NCBI RefSeq assembly: GCF_014107495.1
Contig: NZ_CP041969.1
Location: 3,645,501 to 3,709,500 of the forward strand
DNA from: Cohnella cholangitidis
GTDB lineage: Bacteria; Bacillota; Bacilli; Paenibacillales; Paenibacillaceae
Length of the DNA: 64,000 nucleotides
Reading direction: 5' to 3'
Below, in pieces: positions 35,877 to 43,877 of this stretch. The notes under the pieces are model-generated. The model was given only the letters and a program-made list of their open reading frames with translations. It ran no database searches and had not been told where the DNA came from. Positions within the stretch are counted from its first letter, which is position 1. Each line of letters begins with the position of its first letter. A program made the translations under genes and the position numbers.

Positions 35877-36476
35877 ATGAAAAGACGAAAGTACGCGCAT
35901 ATTCACGAAACTCATTTCCGCAACGTATCGGAAAATCATATGACCATGGACGACGTGTTTGACCGGATCCGCAGCTTCATGAGAGGCAATCCTCGGGCGC
36001 GGTATCAGTTGATCATCGGGACGGACGCCCAAGTTCATTCCGGTCATACGAAGTTCATCACCTCCGTCGTCATCTATCGCCCCGGACACGGAGCGTGGTT
36101 CTGCTACAGGCAGGTCGTGATCCCTCGGGAAATTCTGTCTCTTCAAGAGAAGCTGACCCTGGAGACGACCTTCAGCCAAGAAATCGCGATGGGGATCGAC
36201 AACGGCCGACGGGCATCCCTTGAGGACATCATTCTTCCTTATGTGTATCAGGGAGCCGAGCTGCAGCTGTTCATCGATATCGATGCGGGAGCCGACGCCA
36301 AGCGGAACAAGACGTCCTTATTCGTAGCCGATATGGTCGGTAGAGTCGAGGCGATGGGGTTGTCGGCGAGGATTAAACCCGAGGCGATCGGGGCATCCGC
36401 CGTTTCGAACCGCTATACGAAGACGCCTTATCGCGGTTTTTCGGCTGTGACCGGAACAGGAACTTCGTCCTATTAA
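35877..36476 (+). CDS. YkuK/DUF458 RNase-H-like protein
   Basis: 199 residues from ATG 35877; the longer frame from 35769 runs through tRNA-Glu and is rejected. The protein fits the YkuK (DUF458) family with an RNase-H-like fold: GTDAQVHSGHTKFITSVVIY (first acidic strand) and LFIDIDAGADAKRNKTS (second acidic region). No enzymatic activity is firmly established for this family as far as I know. It begins 28 nt after the last tRNA, with only a weak GGTGAAAA RBS, so it is probably transcribed with the tRNA array. That placement suggests a tRNA- or RNA-related task. Confidence 0.85.
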   Translation: MKRRKYAHIHETHFRNVSENHMTMDDVFDRIRSFMRGNPRARYQLIIGTDAQVHSGHTKFITSVVIYRPGHGAWFCYRQVVIPREILSLQEKLTLETTFSQEIAMGIDNGRRASLEDIILPYVYQGAELQLFIDIDAGADAKRNKTSLFVADMVGRVEAMGLSARIKPEAIGASAVSNRYTKTPYRGFSAVTGTGTSSY

Positions 36477-36960
36477 TGATTCGCCTAGTCAATAAATGGG
36501 GCTTACGAACGGCGCCGTCCTGCGATTGCAGGGATTTCGGATTAATCCCGCAGTGCCGAAGCGCTCGCTTCCGGTATGCTGCAGTGATGGGCGGCGTAAG
36601 CCTCTCCAATATGGAGGTTCGAATCCTTCTCACATTGAAGATGTGAAGCCATGGCAGGCACTCGACTTTTAATCGAGCGTAACACAACTAGGAACGCCGG
36701 AAGCGGAATTCTCCGCGGTTGCCCTCGGGCAACCGCACCCATCCTAGGCTTTGCGGTCCGCAGTTAAGACGGGCAAGCCATGATACCGAAGCCTGTACCC
36801 GAAAATGGCTAGCATCCGATAAGCAAAGGGATCGGTTGCTCCCGTTGAACGACAGCGCGCGGAACATTCTCTTCTCCCGCCTTAAGCGAGACTTCCGCCG
36901 AAGCATGGGGAGGATTCCGGGGAAGGCACCCGCATTTTAATTCGAAAAGAGGTCATCTCA
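36477..36960 (+). ncRNA. Structured non-coding region with tRNA fragments upstream of SPFH gene
   Basis: About 480 nt with no RBS-supported ORF but many stems. A T-arm GGAGG-TTCGAAT-CCTTC lies at 36613-36629. CACAT (36631) pairs with ATGTG (36641). They are followed by a D-arm GCC-ATGGCA-GGC (36648-36659) and an anticodon arm CTCGA-CTTTTAA-TCGAG (36661-36677, anticodon TTT). A near-perfect hairpin GCGGTTGCC/GGCAACCGC (36715-36736) and further inverted repeats (AGCAA/TTGCT near 36821-36840) follow. Likely one or more tRNA-like RNAs associated with the SPFH gene; exact boundaries are not determinable by eye. Confidence 0.5.
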
Positions 36961-38067
36961 ATGAAAGCGATCATACGCGCCGACGAACGGGGACTCCTGT
37001 TCAAGGACGGCAATTATATGAAATTTTTGAAGCCCGGTACTTACCGTTTCTGGCCGTTGTCCGACTATCAAGTCATAACGGTGAACGTGAACAAACCGTT
37101 TGCCGTCCCGGATCGGGATTTGCAGCTGTTCTTGCAGGATGAGCAGCTGTTGGGCGAGCTGGCCGTCGTAGACGTCCAAGATTACGAATACGTGCTTCAC
37201 TTCGAAGATGGCAAAATCGCGCGTCTCCTGCCTACGGGCAAATACGCGTTCTGGAAAGCGTGGAAGCGTCATGAGTTCATTCGGGTCGATGCCCGTAATC
37301 CGGAAATGCCGGCCGAGGTGGACGTGTCCGTCTTGGCTAGGCTGAATACCGCATACCTGCAAACTTATGAAGTGGCAAGCCACGAGAGAGGGCTGCTGTT
37401 CATAGACAGCACGTATCGGAAAACGCTGACGCCGGGCAAATATTACTTCTGGAAGGGACCCGTATCGGCGTTGGTGAAAACGGTGGATATGAGGCAGCTG
37501 CAGCTCGATATGACCGGACAGGAAATGATGACGGAGGACAAAGTCACGTTGCGCTTGAACTTCGTTTGCCAGTACCGCATCACGGATCCGCTGAGAGCGA
37601 TGGAGATCAAATCGTTCGAAGATCAGATCTACGTTCTGTTGCAGCTAGTCCTTCGCGAATACGTGGGCACGATGAAGCTGGATGAACTCCTTCGGACGAA
37701 ACAAGAGATCGGAACCTACGTGCTCGCCAAGCTAAACGGCAAAGGCGGGGAACTTGGCGTAAGCTTCCAGTCCGCAGGGGTGAAAGACATCATTCTGCCC
37801 GGCGACGTAAAGGAAATCTTGAACACGGTTCTGATCGCGGAAAAGCAAGCGCAGGCTAATCTGATCACCCGCCGCGAAGAGACGGCATCCACCCGCAGCC
37901 TGCTCAATACGGCGAAGCTGCTCGACGAGAACGAGACGCTGTATCGCCTGAAGGAGCTGGAATTCATGGAGAGGATATGCGATAAGATCGGCAGCATCTC
38001 TCTATCTAACGGAGGCAACATGCTGGAACAATTGAATGCCCTTATCTCGACAAAAGGAAAAACTTAG
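36961..38067 (+). CDS. SPFH/Band-7 (slipin/stomatin-like) protein
   Basis: A 368-residue protein with AAGAGGT before the ATG. Two related N-terminal segments (ERGLLFKDGNYMKFLKPGTY and ERGLLFIDSTYRKTLTPGKY) precede the SPFH core (about 175-290: LRLNFVCQYRITDPLRAM, ILPGDVKEILNTVLIAEKQA) and a helical C-terminal region. No transmembrane helix is evident. SPFH proteins oligomerise into scaffolds; bacterial RNA-repair loci are known from comparative genomics to include SPFH genes beside tRNA-like RNAs. Here it follows a tRNA array, a YkuK gene and tRNA-like sequence, but no RtcB or other ligase is in the window. Confidence 0.85.
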   Translation: MKAIIRADERGLLFKDGNYMKFLKPGTYRFWPLSDYQVITVNVNKPFAVPDRDLQLFLQDEQLLGELAVVDVQDYEYVLHFEDGKIARLLPTGKYAFWKAWKRHEFIRVDARNPEMPAEVDVSVLARLNTAYLQTYEVASHERGLLFIDSTYRKTLTPGKYYFWKGPVSALVKTVDMRQLQLDMTGQEMMTEDKVTLRLNFVCQYRITDPLRAMEIKSFEDQIYVLLQLVLREYVGTMKLDELLRTKQEIGTYVLAKLNGKGGELGVSFQSAGVKDIILPGDVKEILNTVLIAEKQAQANLITRREETASTRSLLNTAKLLDENETLYRLKELEFMERICDKIGSISLSNGGNMLEQLNALISTKGKT

Positions 38068-38090
38068 CTGCAATGGAGTTCATTAAAGAC

Positions 38091-38131
38091 CACCCCGATT
38101 CGACGTCCCCGGCGTCCGTCGGGGTGTTTGT
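38091..38131 (+). terminator. Terminator after SPFH gene
   Basis: CACCCCGA / TCGGGGTG stem and a short T-tract. Confidence 0.75.
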
Positions 38132-38220
38132 CATTGCCGCATGCGCTACTTAGAAGTAAACTTTACATAGAAGAGAAAGAGAGAGGAACAACTGAGATCC
38201 GGTATGATGGAGGCCGATTC

Positions 38221-39240
38221 ATGCAAAATCAGATCATTAACCCCGGAGATGTGCTAGGGGCAGACGGGGCGCTTCTGCAGAAAGGTTACTCGACGCGCGC
38301 CGTATTGCGATTTAATCGCAAAGCGATCAAAGCGAGGCCATGGCGAATTAAGGAATGGGATTTCTACCAAGTATCGAATGACGATTATTGCTTACAGCTG
38401 ACGATCGGCCATGCTTCGTATGTGGGAGAAATATCGTTTAAGCTGTTCGAGTTCAAAACCGGTGTCATGCATCAATTCTCGCATCTGCTCTTCCTGCCCT
38501 TCAATCGGCTAAAGCTGCCGGAATCGGCGGATCAGGGGGATATTGCCTTCAAGGCGAAAAATTTGTTTATGCAGTTTCAAGTTTATAACGGCGGACGCAG
38601 GCTAATGTGCCGAACCGGCGGAGGCAAATTTCCGACAGTGGACATAGACGTTCGGCTGTCCCAACCCGATCCGACGTCCCTCGTCATCGCAACGCCATTC
38701 GACGAGAGCGAGAAATGCTTCTACTATAATCACAAAATTAACTGCATGCCGGCAAAAGGCGTTGTTAAGATAGAGGATAAAGTTTATCGTTTCGAGCCGG
38801 AATCCGCTTTCGGATTATTGGATTGGGGAAGAGGCGTATGGCCGTTCCATAACGAATGGTATTGGGGGAGCGGCAGCGGCTGGGTCGAGGGCAAACGCTT
38901 CGGCTTCAATATCGGATACGGGTTCGGCAATACTTCCGCGGCCACGGAAAACATGCTGTTCTACGACGGCGTTGCCCATAAAATAAGCCATGTTCATTTC
39001 GATTTGGCCGGGAGCGGCGGTTATATGGCGAAGAAACGGTTTACGAGCGACGACGGCCGGTTCGAGATGGAGTTTACCCCGATCTACGACCGCTATACCG
39101 AGGCGAAGGCATTGTTCTTGGATAACCGGTGCCATCAACTATTCGGGACGTTTAACGGCAAAGCCGTCTTAGACGACGGGCAAGTCATAGAAGTCAAAGA
39201 TTTGGTCGCTTTCGCGGAGCATGCGGTTAACAATTGGTAA
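38221..39240 (+). CDS. DUF2804 family protein
   Basis: 339 residues from ATG 38221, directly after GGAGG; the longer frame from 38128 overlaps the terminator region and has no RBS. Beta-rich sequence with WDFYQVSNDDYCLQLTIG near the start and LLDWGRGVWPFHNEWYWGSG in the middle, both typical of DUF2804 proteins. Function unknown; the fold may be lipocalin/AttH-like. Cytosolic, monocistronic. Confidence 0.85.
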   Translation: MQNQIINPGDVLGADGALLQKGYSTRAVLRFNRKAIKARPWRIKEWDFYQVSNDDYCLQLTIGHASYVGEISFKLFEFKTGVMHQFSHLLFLPFNRLKLPESADQGDIAFKAKNLFMQFQVYNGGRRLMCRTGGGKFPTVDIDVRLSQPDPTSLVIATPFDESEKCFYYNHKINCMPAKGVVKIEDKVYRFEPESAFGLLDWGRGVWPFHNEWYWGSGSGWVEGKRFGFNIGYGFGNTSAATENMLFYDGVAHKISHVHFDLAGSGGYMAKKRFTSDDGRFEMEFTPIYDRYTEAKALFLDNRCHQLFGTFNGKAVLDDGQVIEVKDLVAFAEHAVNNW

Positions 39241-39262
39241 TTGCCTCATATCGATAATAGAC

Positions 39263-39290
39263 AAGGCCGCCCCTCTTAGGGACGGCCTTT
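39263..39290. terminator. Bidirectional terminator
   Basis: AAGGCCG-CCCT / AGGG-CGGCCTT between the convergent DUF2804 and permease genes. Confidence 0.8.
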
Positions 39291-39300
39291 GAACTAGCGT

Positions 39301-40134
39301 CTACTTTACGGCGCCTTGCGTAAAACCATTATAAATATATTTTTGCAGAGACAAGAATGCAATGAGAGTAGGGATAATGATGAGCATGACCGCCGCGCAG
39401 ATCGTTTCCCAGTGCGACCCGAACGGCCCCTTGAAGGCGAACAACGAGGTCGATATCGTTCTTAGATCGGGGTCGGGCATGTATAAGAACGGAATATAGA
39501 AGTCGTTATAGATTCCGATCCCCCTGATGATCAACATCGTCACGATCGCCGGAGCGAGCAATGGGAAAATGATCTTGCGGAATATCGTGAAATAGGATGC
39601 TCCGTCCAGCATCGCCGATTCGTCGAGTTGCGTCGAGATATTGTCCATGAACTGGATGAAAATATAAATCCCGATAATATCCGTGCCCATGTACAGAATG
39701 ATCGCGGATCCCATCGTATTGAATAAGCCGATGGCATGGACGATTTTAAATAGAATAACCTGAGTCGTGACGCCCGGAATCAATGCGGCGAACAGGAACG
39801 CGGCCATGATGGCGCCGCGGGCCTTGAACGTAAACCGTTGCAGCACGTAGGCGATCATCGTGCCGATAAGCATATTGCCGATCAGAGACGCCGTCATGAT
39901 GATCGCCGTGTTCTTGAACCCCGTCAACATGTTGCCCTTCACGAAGGCCGTTCGGTAGTTCTCGAAGTTAAACCAGTCCTTGGGCGGAGTCAATGCGCCC
40001 GAGTTCAAGTATTCTTGAGAATCTTTGAAGGATGCGAACAGAACGACGACGAGGGGCGCAAGCGCGCAAAACGCGCCCAATAACAAGGTGAGATACTTGA
40101 ACGTAGTCGCCGAAGCGTATTTCAGGTTATACAT
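39301..40134 (-). CDS. Carbohydrate ABC permease, MalG-like
   Basis: 277 residues with six predicted membrane helices and the EAA loop LDGASYFTIFRKIIFPLLAP, typical of the CUT1 MalG subunit. It overlaps the MalF-like gene by 8 nt. It is the last gene of the LacI-controlled importer operon. No ATPase gene is present, as is usual for CUT1 systems in Paenibacillus, which share an MsmK-type ATPase. Confidence 0.92.
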   Translation of the reverse strand: MYNLKYASATTFKYLTLLLGAFCALAPLVVVLFASFKDSQEYLNSGALTPPKDWFNFENYRTAFVKGNMLTGFKNTAIIMTASLIGNMLIGTMIAYVLQRFTFKARGAIMAAFLFAALIPGVTTQVILFKIVHAIGLFNTMGSAIILYMGTDIIGIYIFIQFMDNISTQLDESAMLDGASYFTIFRKIIFPLLAPAIVTMLIIRGIGIYNDFYIPFLYMPDPDLRTISTSLFAFKGPFGSHWETICAAVMLIIIPTLIAFLSLQKYIYNGFTQGAVK

Positions 40135-41014
40135 TCTTTTTCTCCTCCTTGATAAAGCTCTTCTGGATAACGGTAACGAGAATTACGATCAGGAAGAGAA
40201 CGACCGCCATAGCCGAGCCCATGCCGTACTTGTTGTATCTGAACGTGGTCGTAACCGTCTGAATGACGAACGTATTGCTTCCGTTGGATCCGCCCGTCAT
40301 GACGTACGGAATTTCGAACGGAGCAACCGACCCGCTGATGGACAAGATCAAGGTAATCGCGACGATACGCCGTATGCTCGGCAAAATAATATACTTAAAT
40401 TGGTGCCAACGATTGGCGCCGTCGATTTCCGCCGCTTCGTACAGATCGGAGGGGACCGACGAGATAGCTCCTAACAGCAGAATGAAATTAAACCCTAAAT
40501 AACGCCAGATCGAGGCTCCGACCAAGGAGACGTTAATGATGTCCGGATTAAGCAACCATTTCGGCGGGTTCGTGATGCCGACGAAACCGAGTATCGTATC
40601 GAGCGTCCCTTCCGGCCGGAAGAAGAATAGGAAGATGAGACCGACGGCTACGCTGTTGATCATGCTCGGGAAGAAGAGAACTCCTTTCAAGAAGTTTCTC
40701 CCGCGAACCGCAAAGCTTAGAATAGTCGCAAAGTACAATGCGATAGCCAGTTGAACGAAGCTGCCTAAGAAATAGTAGATGCTGTTCACGAAGCCTTCGT
40801 AATATTTCTCGTCCGTGAAGATCGTCTTGAAGTTATCGAAGCCTACCCAGTTATAGTTAGGGGAAAGTCCGTTCCAATCCGTAAAGGCATACCGGAACAT
40901 GCCCAATACGGGCAAATATCCGAACGTAATCAAGAGCAAGAGCGGAATGAACGAGAAGGAAACGATGATGACGATTCTTTGTGCCTTATAGCTTAGATTC
41001 GATAAGCTAAACAT
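40127..41014 (-). CDS. Carbohydrate ABC permease, MalF-like
   Basis: 295 residues from ATG 41014 (GGGGG upstream; a start at 41077 would run through the intercistronic hairpin). Six membrane helices with EAA loop EIDGANRWHQFKYIILPSIR. Forms the sugar channel with the MalG-like protein. It starts 100 nt after the binding-protein stop, separated by a strong hairpin. Confidence 0.92.
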   Translation of the reverse strand: MFSLSNLSYKAQRIVIIVSFSFIPLLLLITFGYLPVLGMFRYAFTDWNGLSPNYNWVGFDNFKTIFTDEKYYEGFVNSIYYFLGSFVQLAIALYFATILSFAVRGRNFLKGVLFFPSMINSVAVGLIFLFFFRPEGTLDTILGFVGITNPPKWLLNPDIINVSLVGASIWRYLGFNFILLLGAISSVPSDLYEAAEIDGANRWHQFKYIILPSIRRIVAITLILSISGSVAPFEIPYVMTGGSNGSNTFVIQTVTTTFRYNKYGMGSAMAVVLFLIVILVTVIQKSFIKEEKKNV

Positions 41015-41053
41015 CTCCGTACCCCCACTGCAATGAATGTGAAATCTAGAAAG

Positions 41054-41089
41054 GCTTAGGGGAAAGCACTTATGCACTTTCCCCTAAGC
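41054..41089 (-). promoter_or_regulatory. Intercistronic hairpin between binding protein and permeases
   Basis: GCTTAGGGGAAAG / CTTTCCCCTAAGC, nearly perfect. Probably stabilises the binding-protein mRNA or terminates part of the transcripts. Confidence 0.75.
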
Positions 41090-41113
41090 GTACTTTACTT
41101 AACCTGACCGGGA

Positions 41114-42499
41114 CTACTTCTTATATTGCGCGGGAATCAATTTCTCCCAAGACTTGTTCCATCTCTTGTCCAGATCGGCCATGATGTCTTCGAACGATTC
41201 GTCTCTGTTGCCGATCGCGGCTTCGATTAGACGTTTCTTAAAGTCCGGATTGTGGATACCGACTTCGGAATCGTTGTCGATCTGCGTAAGGACGCCGTTC
41301 AAATCGTCCGGTCCAGGCGTAGAGAGCTCCATCGTAACGCCAAGATCTTGGAAGCCTTTCAAGAGCTCAGGGATTTGCAAGTTGCCTCCGTCGTCGAATT
41401 TCGCGCTGAATCCGCCTTGATATTTGGAAGCGTAGTCGGATTCGTCGACCACCCAATGAATGAAAGCATTAGCGGCTTCTTTGTTTTTACTGTGCACGTT
41501 AATGGACCAGTTATAGTCCGCGGACAATGGAGCGGACAATTTAGCCGCGTTCGTAGGGAACGGCATGTATCCGATATCGTCCGGGTTAGGACCTGCGCCC
41601 TGCATTTGCGTAATCGCCCAAGAACCGAGAACCATCGTGCCGATCTCGCCGCGGTTAATCATGCCTTTGGAAGATTCCCAGTCCGTCGTGGTCGGATCTT
41701 CTTCGATCAAGCCGCGCTTCGCGACTTCGTACATCAATTTGAAGATGTCGTTATAAGGTTTGCCTGCTGCCCACGGATTCGGATCTTGCAGCACGCCGAT
41801 ATTCGGATAGTTAGGGTCGCCGGCAGCCGGTTGCAGATAATCCGCCCATTGGCTTAGCGTCCAATCGTCTTTATAGTTCGTGTAGAGCGGGATGGCGTCG
41901 GTGGTGTCCTTGATTTTTTGCATCGCCGCCAGGAACTCGTCCGGAGTTTTCGGCACTGTAGTAACGCCGGCGTCATTGAATACTTTTTTGTTATAGACGA
42001 TACCGAGCGTGTTGATGGCCATCGGTATGCCGTAATATTTTCCTTCGAAACGGTGAGCATCGATTTGGGAGTATTTGGTCTTATCGGCTTCGTAGTCTCC
42101 GAGCGGCTCGAAGAAGGTCGGGAAATCTTTCGGCTCGACGTTATTCGGAATAAGCAGAACGTCTCCGTAATCTTCCGTGTTCATCCGGATTTTAATGTTG
42201 TTCTCGTAGTCTTGAACCGCTTCCCATTTCACTCTGATGTCCGGGTAAGCTTTGTTGAATTCCGCGGTAAATTCTTTTTGCAGGGTGTCTACGATGTCCG
42301 TGCGTTGCGTAAGTACCGTGATGGATCCGCTTGGCTTGGCGTCGGTGGAACCGCTTTCGCTAGCGGCCGCGCTTGATTCGCTGGCGACCGGCGAAGACGA
42401 AGCCGATGGGCTGCTATTATTGTTGTTGCCGCCGCAACCTGCCAGTAGCCCGGTTAGAAGAACGAGAACCGATGATACCGATAAAACTGATTTCTTCAC
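41114..42499 (-). CDS. Carbohydrate ABC substrate-binding lipoprotein (family 1)
   Basis: 461 residues with lipobox LLAGC (Cys about 22), a Ser/Ala-rich linker and an SBP family 1 fold (ITVLTQRTDIVDTLQKEFTAEF, VYNKKVFNDAGV, MVLGSWAITQMQ). It is the first gene of a CUT1 importer. A TTATCGAT operator lies 24 nt upstream, so it is probably repressed by the adjacent LacI protein. Sugar not determinable. Confidence 0.92.
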   Translation of the reverse strand: MKKSVLSVSSVLVLLTGLLAGCGGNNNNSSPSASSSPVASESSAAASESGSTDAKPSGSITVLTQRTDIVDTLQKEFTAEFNKAYPDIRVKWEAVQDYENNIKIRMNTEDYGDVLLIPNNVEPKDFPTFFEPLGDYEADKTKYSQIDAHRFEGKYYGIPMAINTLGIVYNKKVFNDAGVTTVPKTPDEFLAAMQKIKDTTDAIPLYTNYKDDWTLSQWADYLQPAAGDPNYPNIGVLQDPNPWAAGKPYNDIFKLMYEVAKRGLIEEDPTTTDWESSKGMINRGEIGTMVLGSWAITQMQGAGPNPDDIGYMPFPTNAAKLSAPLSADYNWSINVHSKNKEAANAFIHWVVDESDYASKYQGGFSAKFDDGGNLQIPELLKGFQDLGVTMELSTPGPDDLNGVLTQIDNDSEVGIHNPDFKKRLIEAAIGNRDESFEDIMADLDKRWNKSWEKLIPAQYKK

Positions 42500-42522
42500 T
42501 TTAGATCTCCCCCTGATTTAGC

Positions 42523-42530
42523 TTATCGAT
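42523..42530. promoter_or_regulatory. Candidate LacI operator
   Basis: TTATCGATTA just before the binding-protein gene; the same core recurs at 43708 and 43745 upstream of lacI. Confidence 0.6.
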
Positions 42531-42569
42531 TAGGTTACAAGGCGAGTATATGATGTCAGCGCTTACAAG

Positions 42570-42599
42570 TCAATCGATTTTTTTTAATTCATCGATTGA
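42570..42599 (-). terminator. Hairpin at the 3' end of the lacI-type gene
   Basis: TCAATCGAT / ATCGATTGA stem overlapping the lacI stop codon. It may be a weak terminator or a further operator. Confidence 0.4.
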
Positions 42600-43603
42600 A
42601 TCAGGCTCTTCACGGAACCGCGATAGACGATTTTTCCCTTGATCGATACCCGTCCGTGGCTGACATTCGGATGCTTGACCTTCCTGACGATCATCGACAC
42701 GGCGGCTTTGGACATTTCCGGCATATTCACTTCTACGGTCGTTAGATTCGGCTGGGTCAGCGTAGCGAAAATATCGTTATCGAATCCGACGACGGAGCAG
42801 TCTTCGGGTACGCGAAATCCCTTTCTTTGCAACATGGAAACCAGGTGATAGGCAATTTGATCGCCGTTGCATACGAAGGCTGTCGGCATAGGGCTTGGCA
42901 GAGCTATCTCGATATATTGGCCCTTGTCGTCCCTATCGTTGATTAGATAATCGTCGGGCATTCTGATCCCATGCTCCAGGATCGATTTGTAATATCCCAG
43001 ATAGCGGTCCAGAATGCTGCTGGTCGCTTGGATATTGCCGACGAAAGCGATGTCCCGGTGGCCTAGCTTGATCAGGTGGTTCGTCAGGTCGTAAACCCCG
43101 TAGAAGTTATCGGTGATAACGCTGTCGACATCCGGTTGATCGGTATAGAAGTCAAGGAATACGAGCGGCGTCCCCGTTCGCAAGAACATATCCGTGTAAT
43201 CGCGGTTCAATTGGCCGAGGATAATGAAGCCGTCGACTTTCTTCTCCAGATACACGCGCGGAAGCGCGAGCTGCTCCTCGTCGTCCATGCTCAGAATCTG
43301 CATGATTCCGGAATAGCCGTACTCATCCATGCTTTTGGTCAAGGCTTGGTAGAACTGCATGTAAAAGGCTTGCGTAACGCCGGTGAAGCGTTCGGGAATA
43401 ATAACGCCGATGTTATAGGACAAGCCGTCTTTCATCGATTTGGCTGCCGCGTTCATCCGGTAGCCCATATCGGATGCCGCCTCTTTGATTTTCCTTCGCA
43501 AATCGTCGCCTACGCCATCCTTGTCGTTGATGGCTTTGGAAACCGTGACGGTGCTGACTCCGAGTTTATCGGCGATATCGCGCATCGTAATATTCTGTTT
43601 CAT
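42584..43603 (-). CDS. LacI-family transcriptional regulator
   Basis: 339 residues from ATG 43603 with GGAGGT about 10 nt upstream. N-terminal helix-turn-helix and hinge (MRDIADKLGVSTVTVSKAIN, SDMGYRMNAAAKSM) and a periplasmic-binding-like effector domain. It lies just upstream of the importer on the same strand. Two TTATCGAT sites precede its own gene and one precedes the transporter, implying autoregulation and control of sugar uptake. Confidence 0.94.
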   Translation of the reverse strand: MKQNITMRDIADKLGVSTVTVSKAINDKDGVGDDLRRKIKEAASDMGYRMNAAAKSMKDGLSYNIGVIIPERFTGVTQAFYMQFYQALTKSMDEYGYSGIMQILSMDDEEQLALPRVYLEKKVDGFIILGQLNRDYTDMFLRTGTPLVFLDFYTDQPDVDSVITDNFYGVYDLTNHLIKLGHRDIAFVGNIQATSSILDRYLGYYKSILEHGIRMPDDYLINDRDDKGQYIEIALPSPMPTAFVCNGDQIAYHLVSMLQRKGFRVPEDCSVVGFDNDIFATLTQPNLTTVEVNMPEMSKAAVSMIVRKVKHPNVSHGRVSIKGKIVYRGSVKSLIQSMN

Positions 43604-43707
43604 GGGTTGTTTACCTCCGGTTCCCAACAAACGATGGATAATAATAAAATGCGATCCTATTCCAGAGAATGTGACGAATAATTCCTAACAAAAACATAAA
43701 AATTAGG

Positions 43708-43754
43708 TTATCGATTAAGTGAATACTCCTTCACATTACTTGCGTTATCGATAT
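43708..43754. promoter_or_regulatory. Two candidate LacI operators
   Basis: TTATCGATTA (43708-43717) and TTATCGATAT (43745-43754), 37 nt apart, in the lacI/ku divergent region; the spacing is close to 3.5 helical turns. Confidence 0.6.
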
Positions 43755-43877
43755 TTTGTCAATTGCATTAGGCTTGTCCGTTCATAGCTCATGGCAATGC
43801 AACCCGCGAACGGTATCCTTTTCTATGAACTAGGCAATACAAATAATAGATTGTATATGCGAAAGGATGGATAAGAG

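Noticed and set aside
35000..36000. rRNA genes beside the tRNA array
   Set aside because: No 5S, 16S or 23S signature sequence is visible near the array, so it is not an rRNA-linked tRNA cluster within this window.
35769..36476. 235-residue reading frame starting inside tRNA-Glu
   Set aside because: The first 36 codons are the tRNA gene and linker; the YkuK-like homology begins at ATG 35877.
36373..36940. Several frames of 66-104 residues on both strands around the tRNA-like region
   Set aside because: They overlap structured tRNA-like sequence, lack RBSs and contradict each other; better explained as non-coding RNA.
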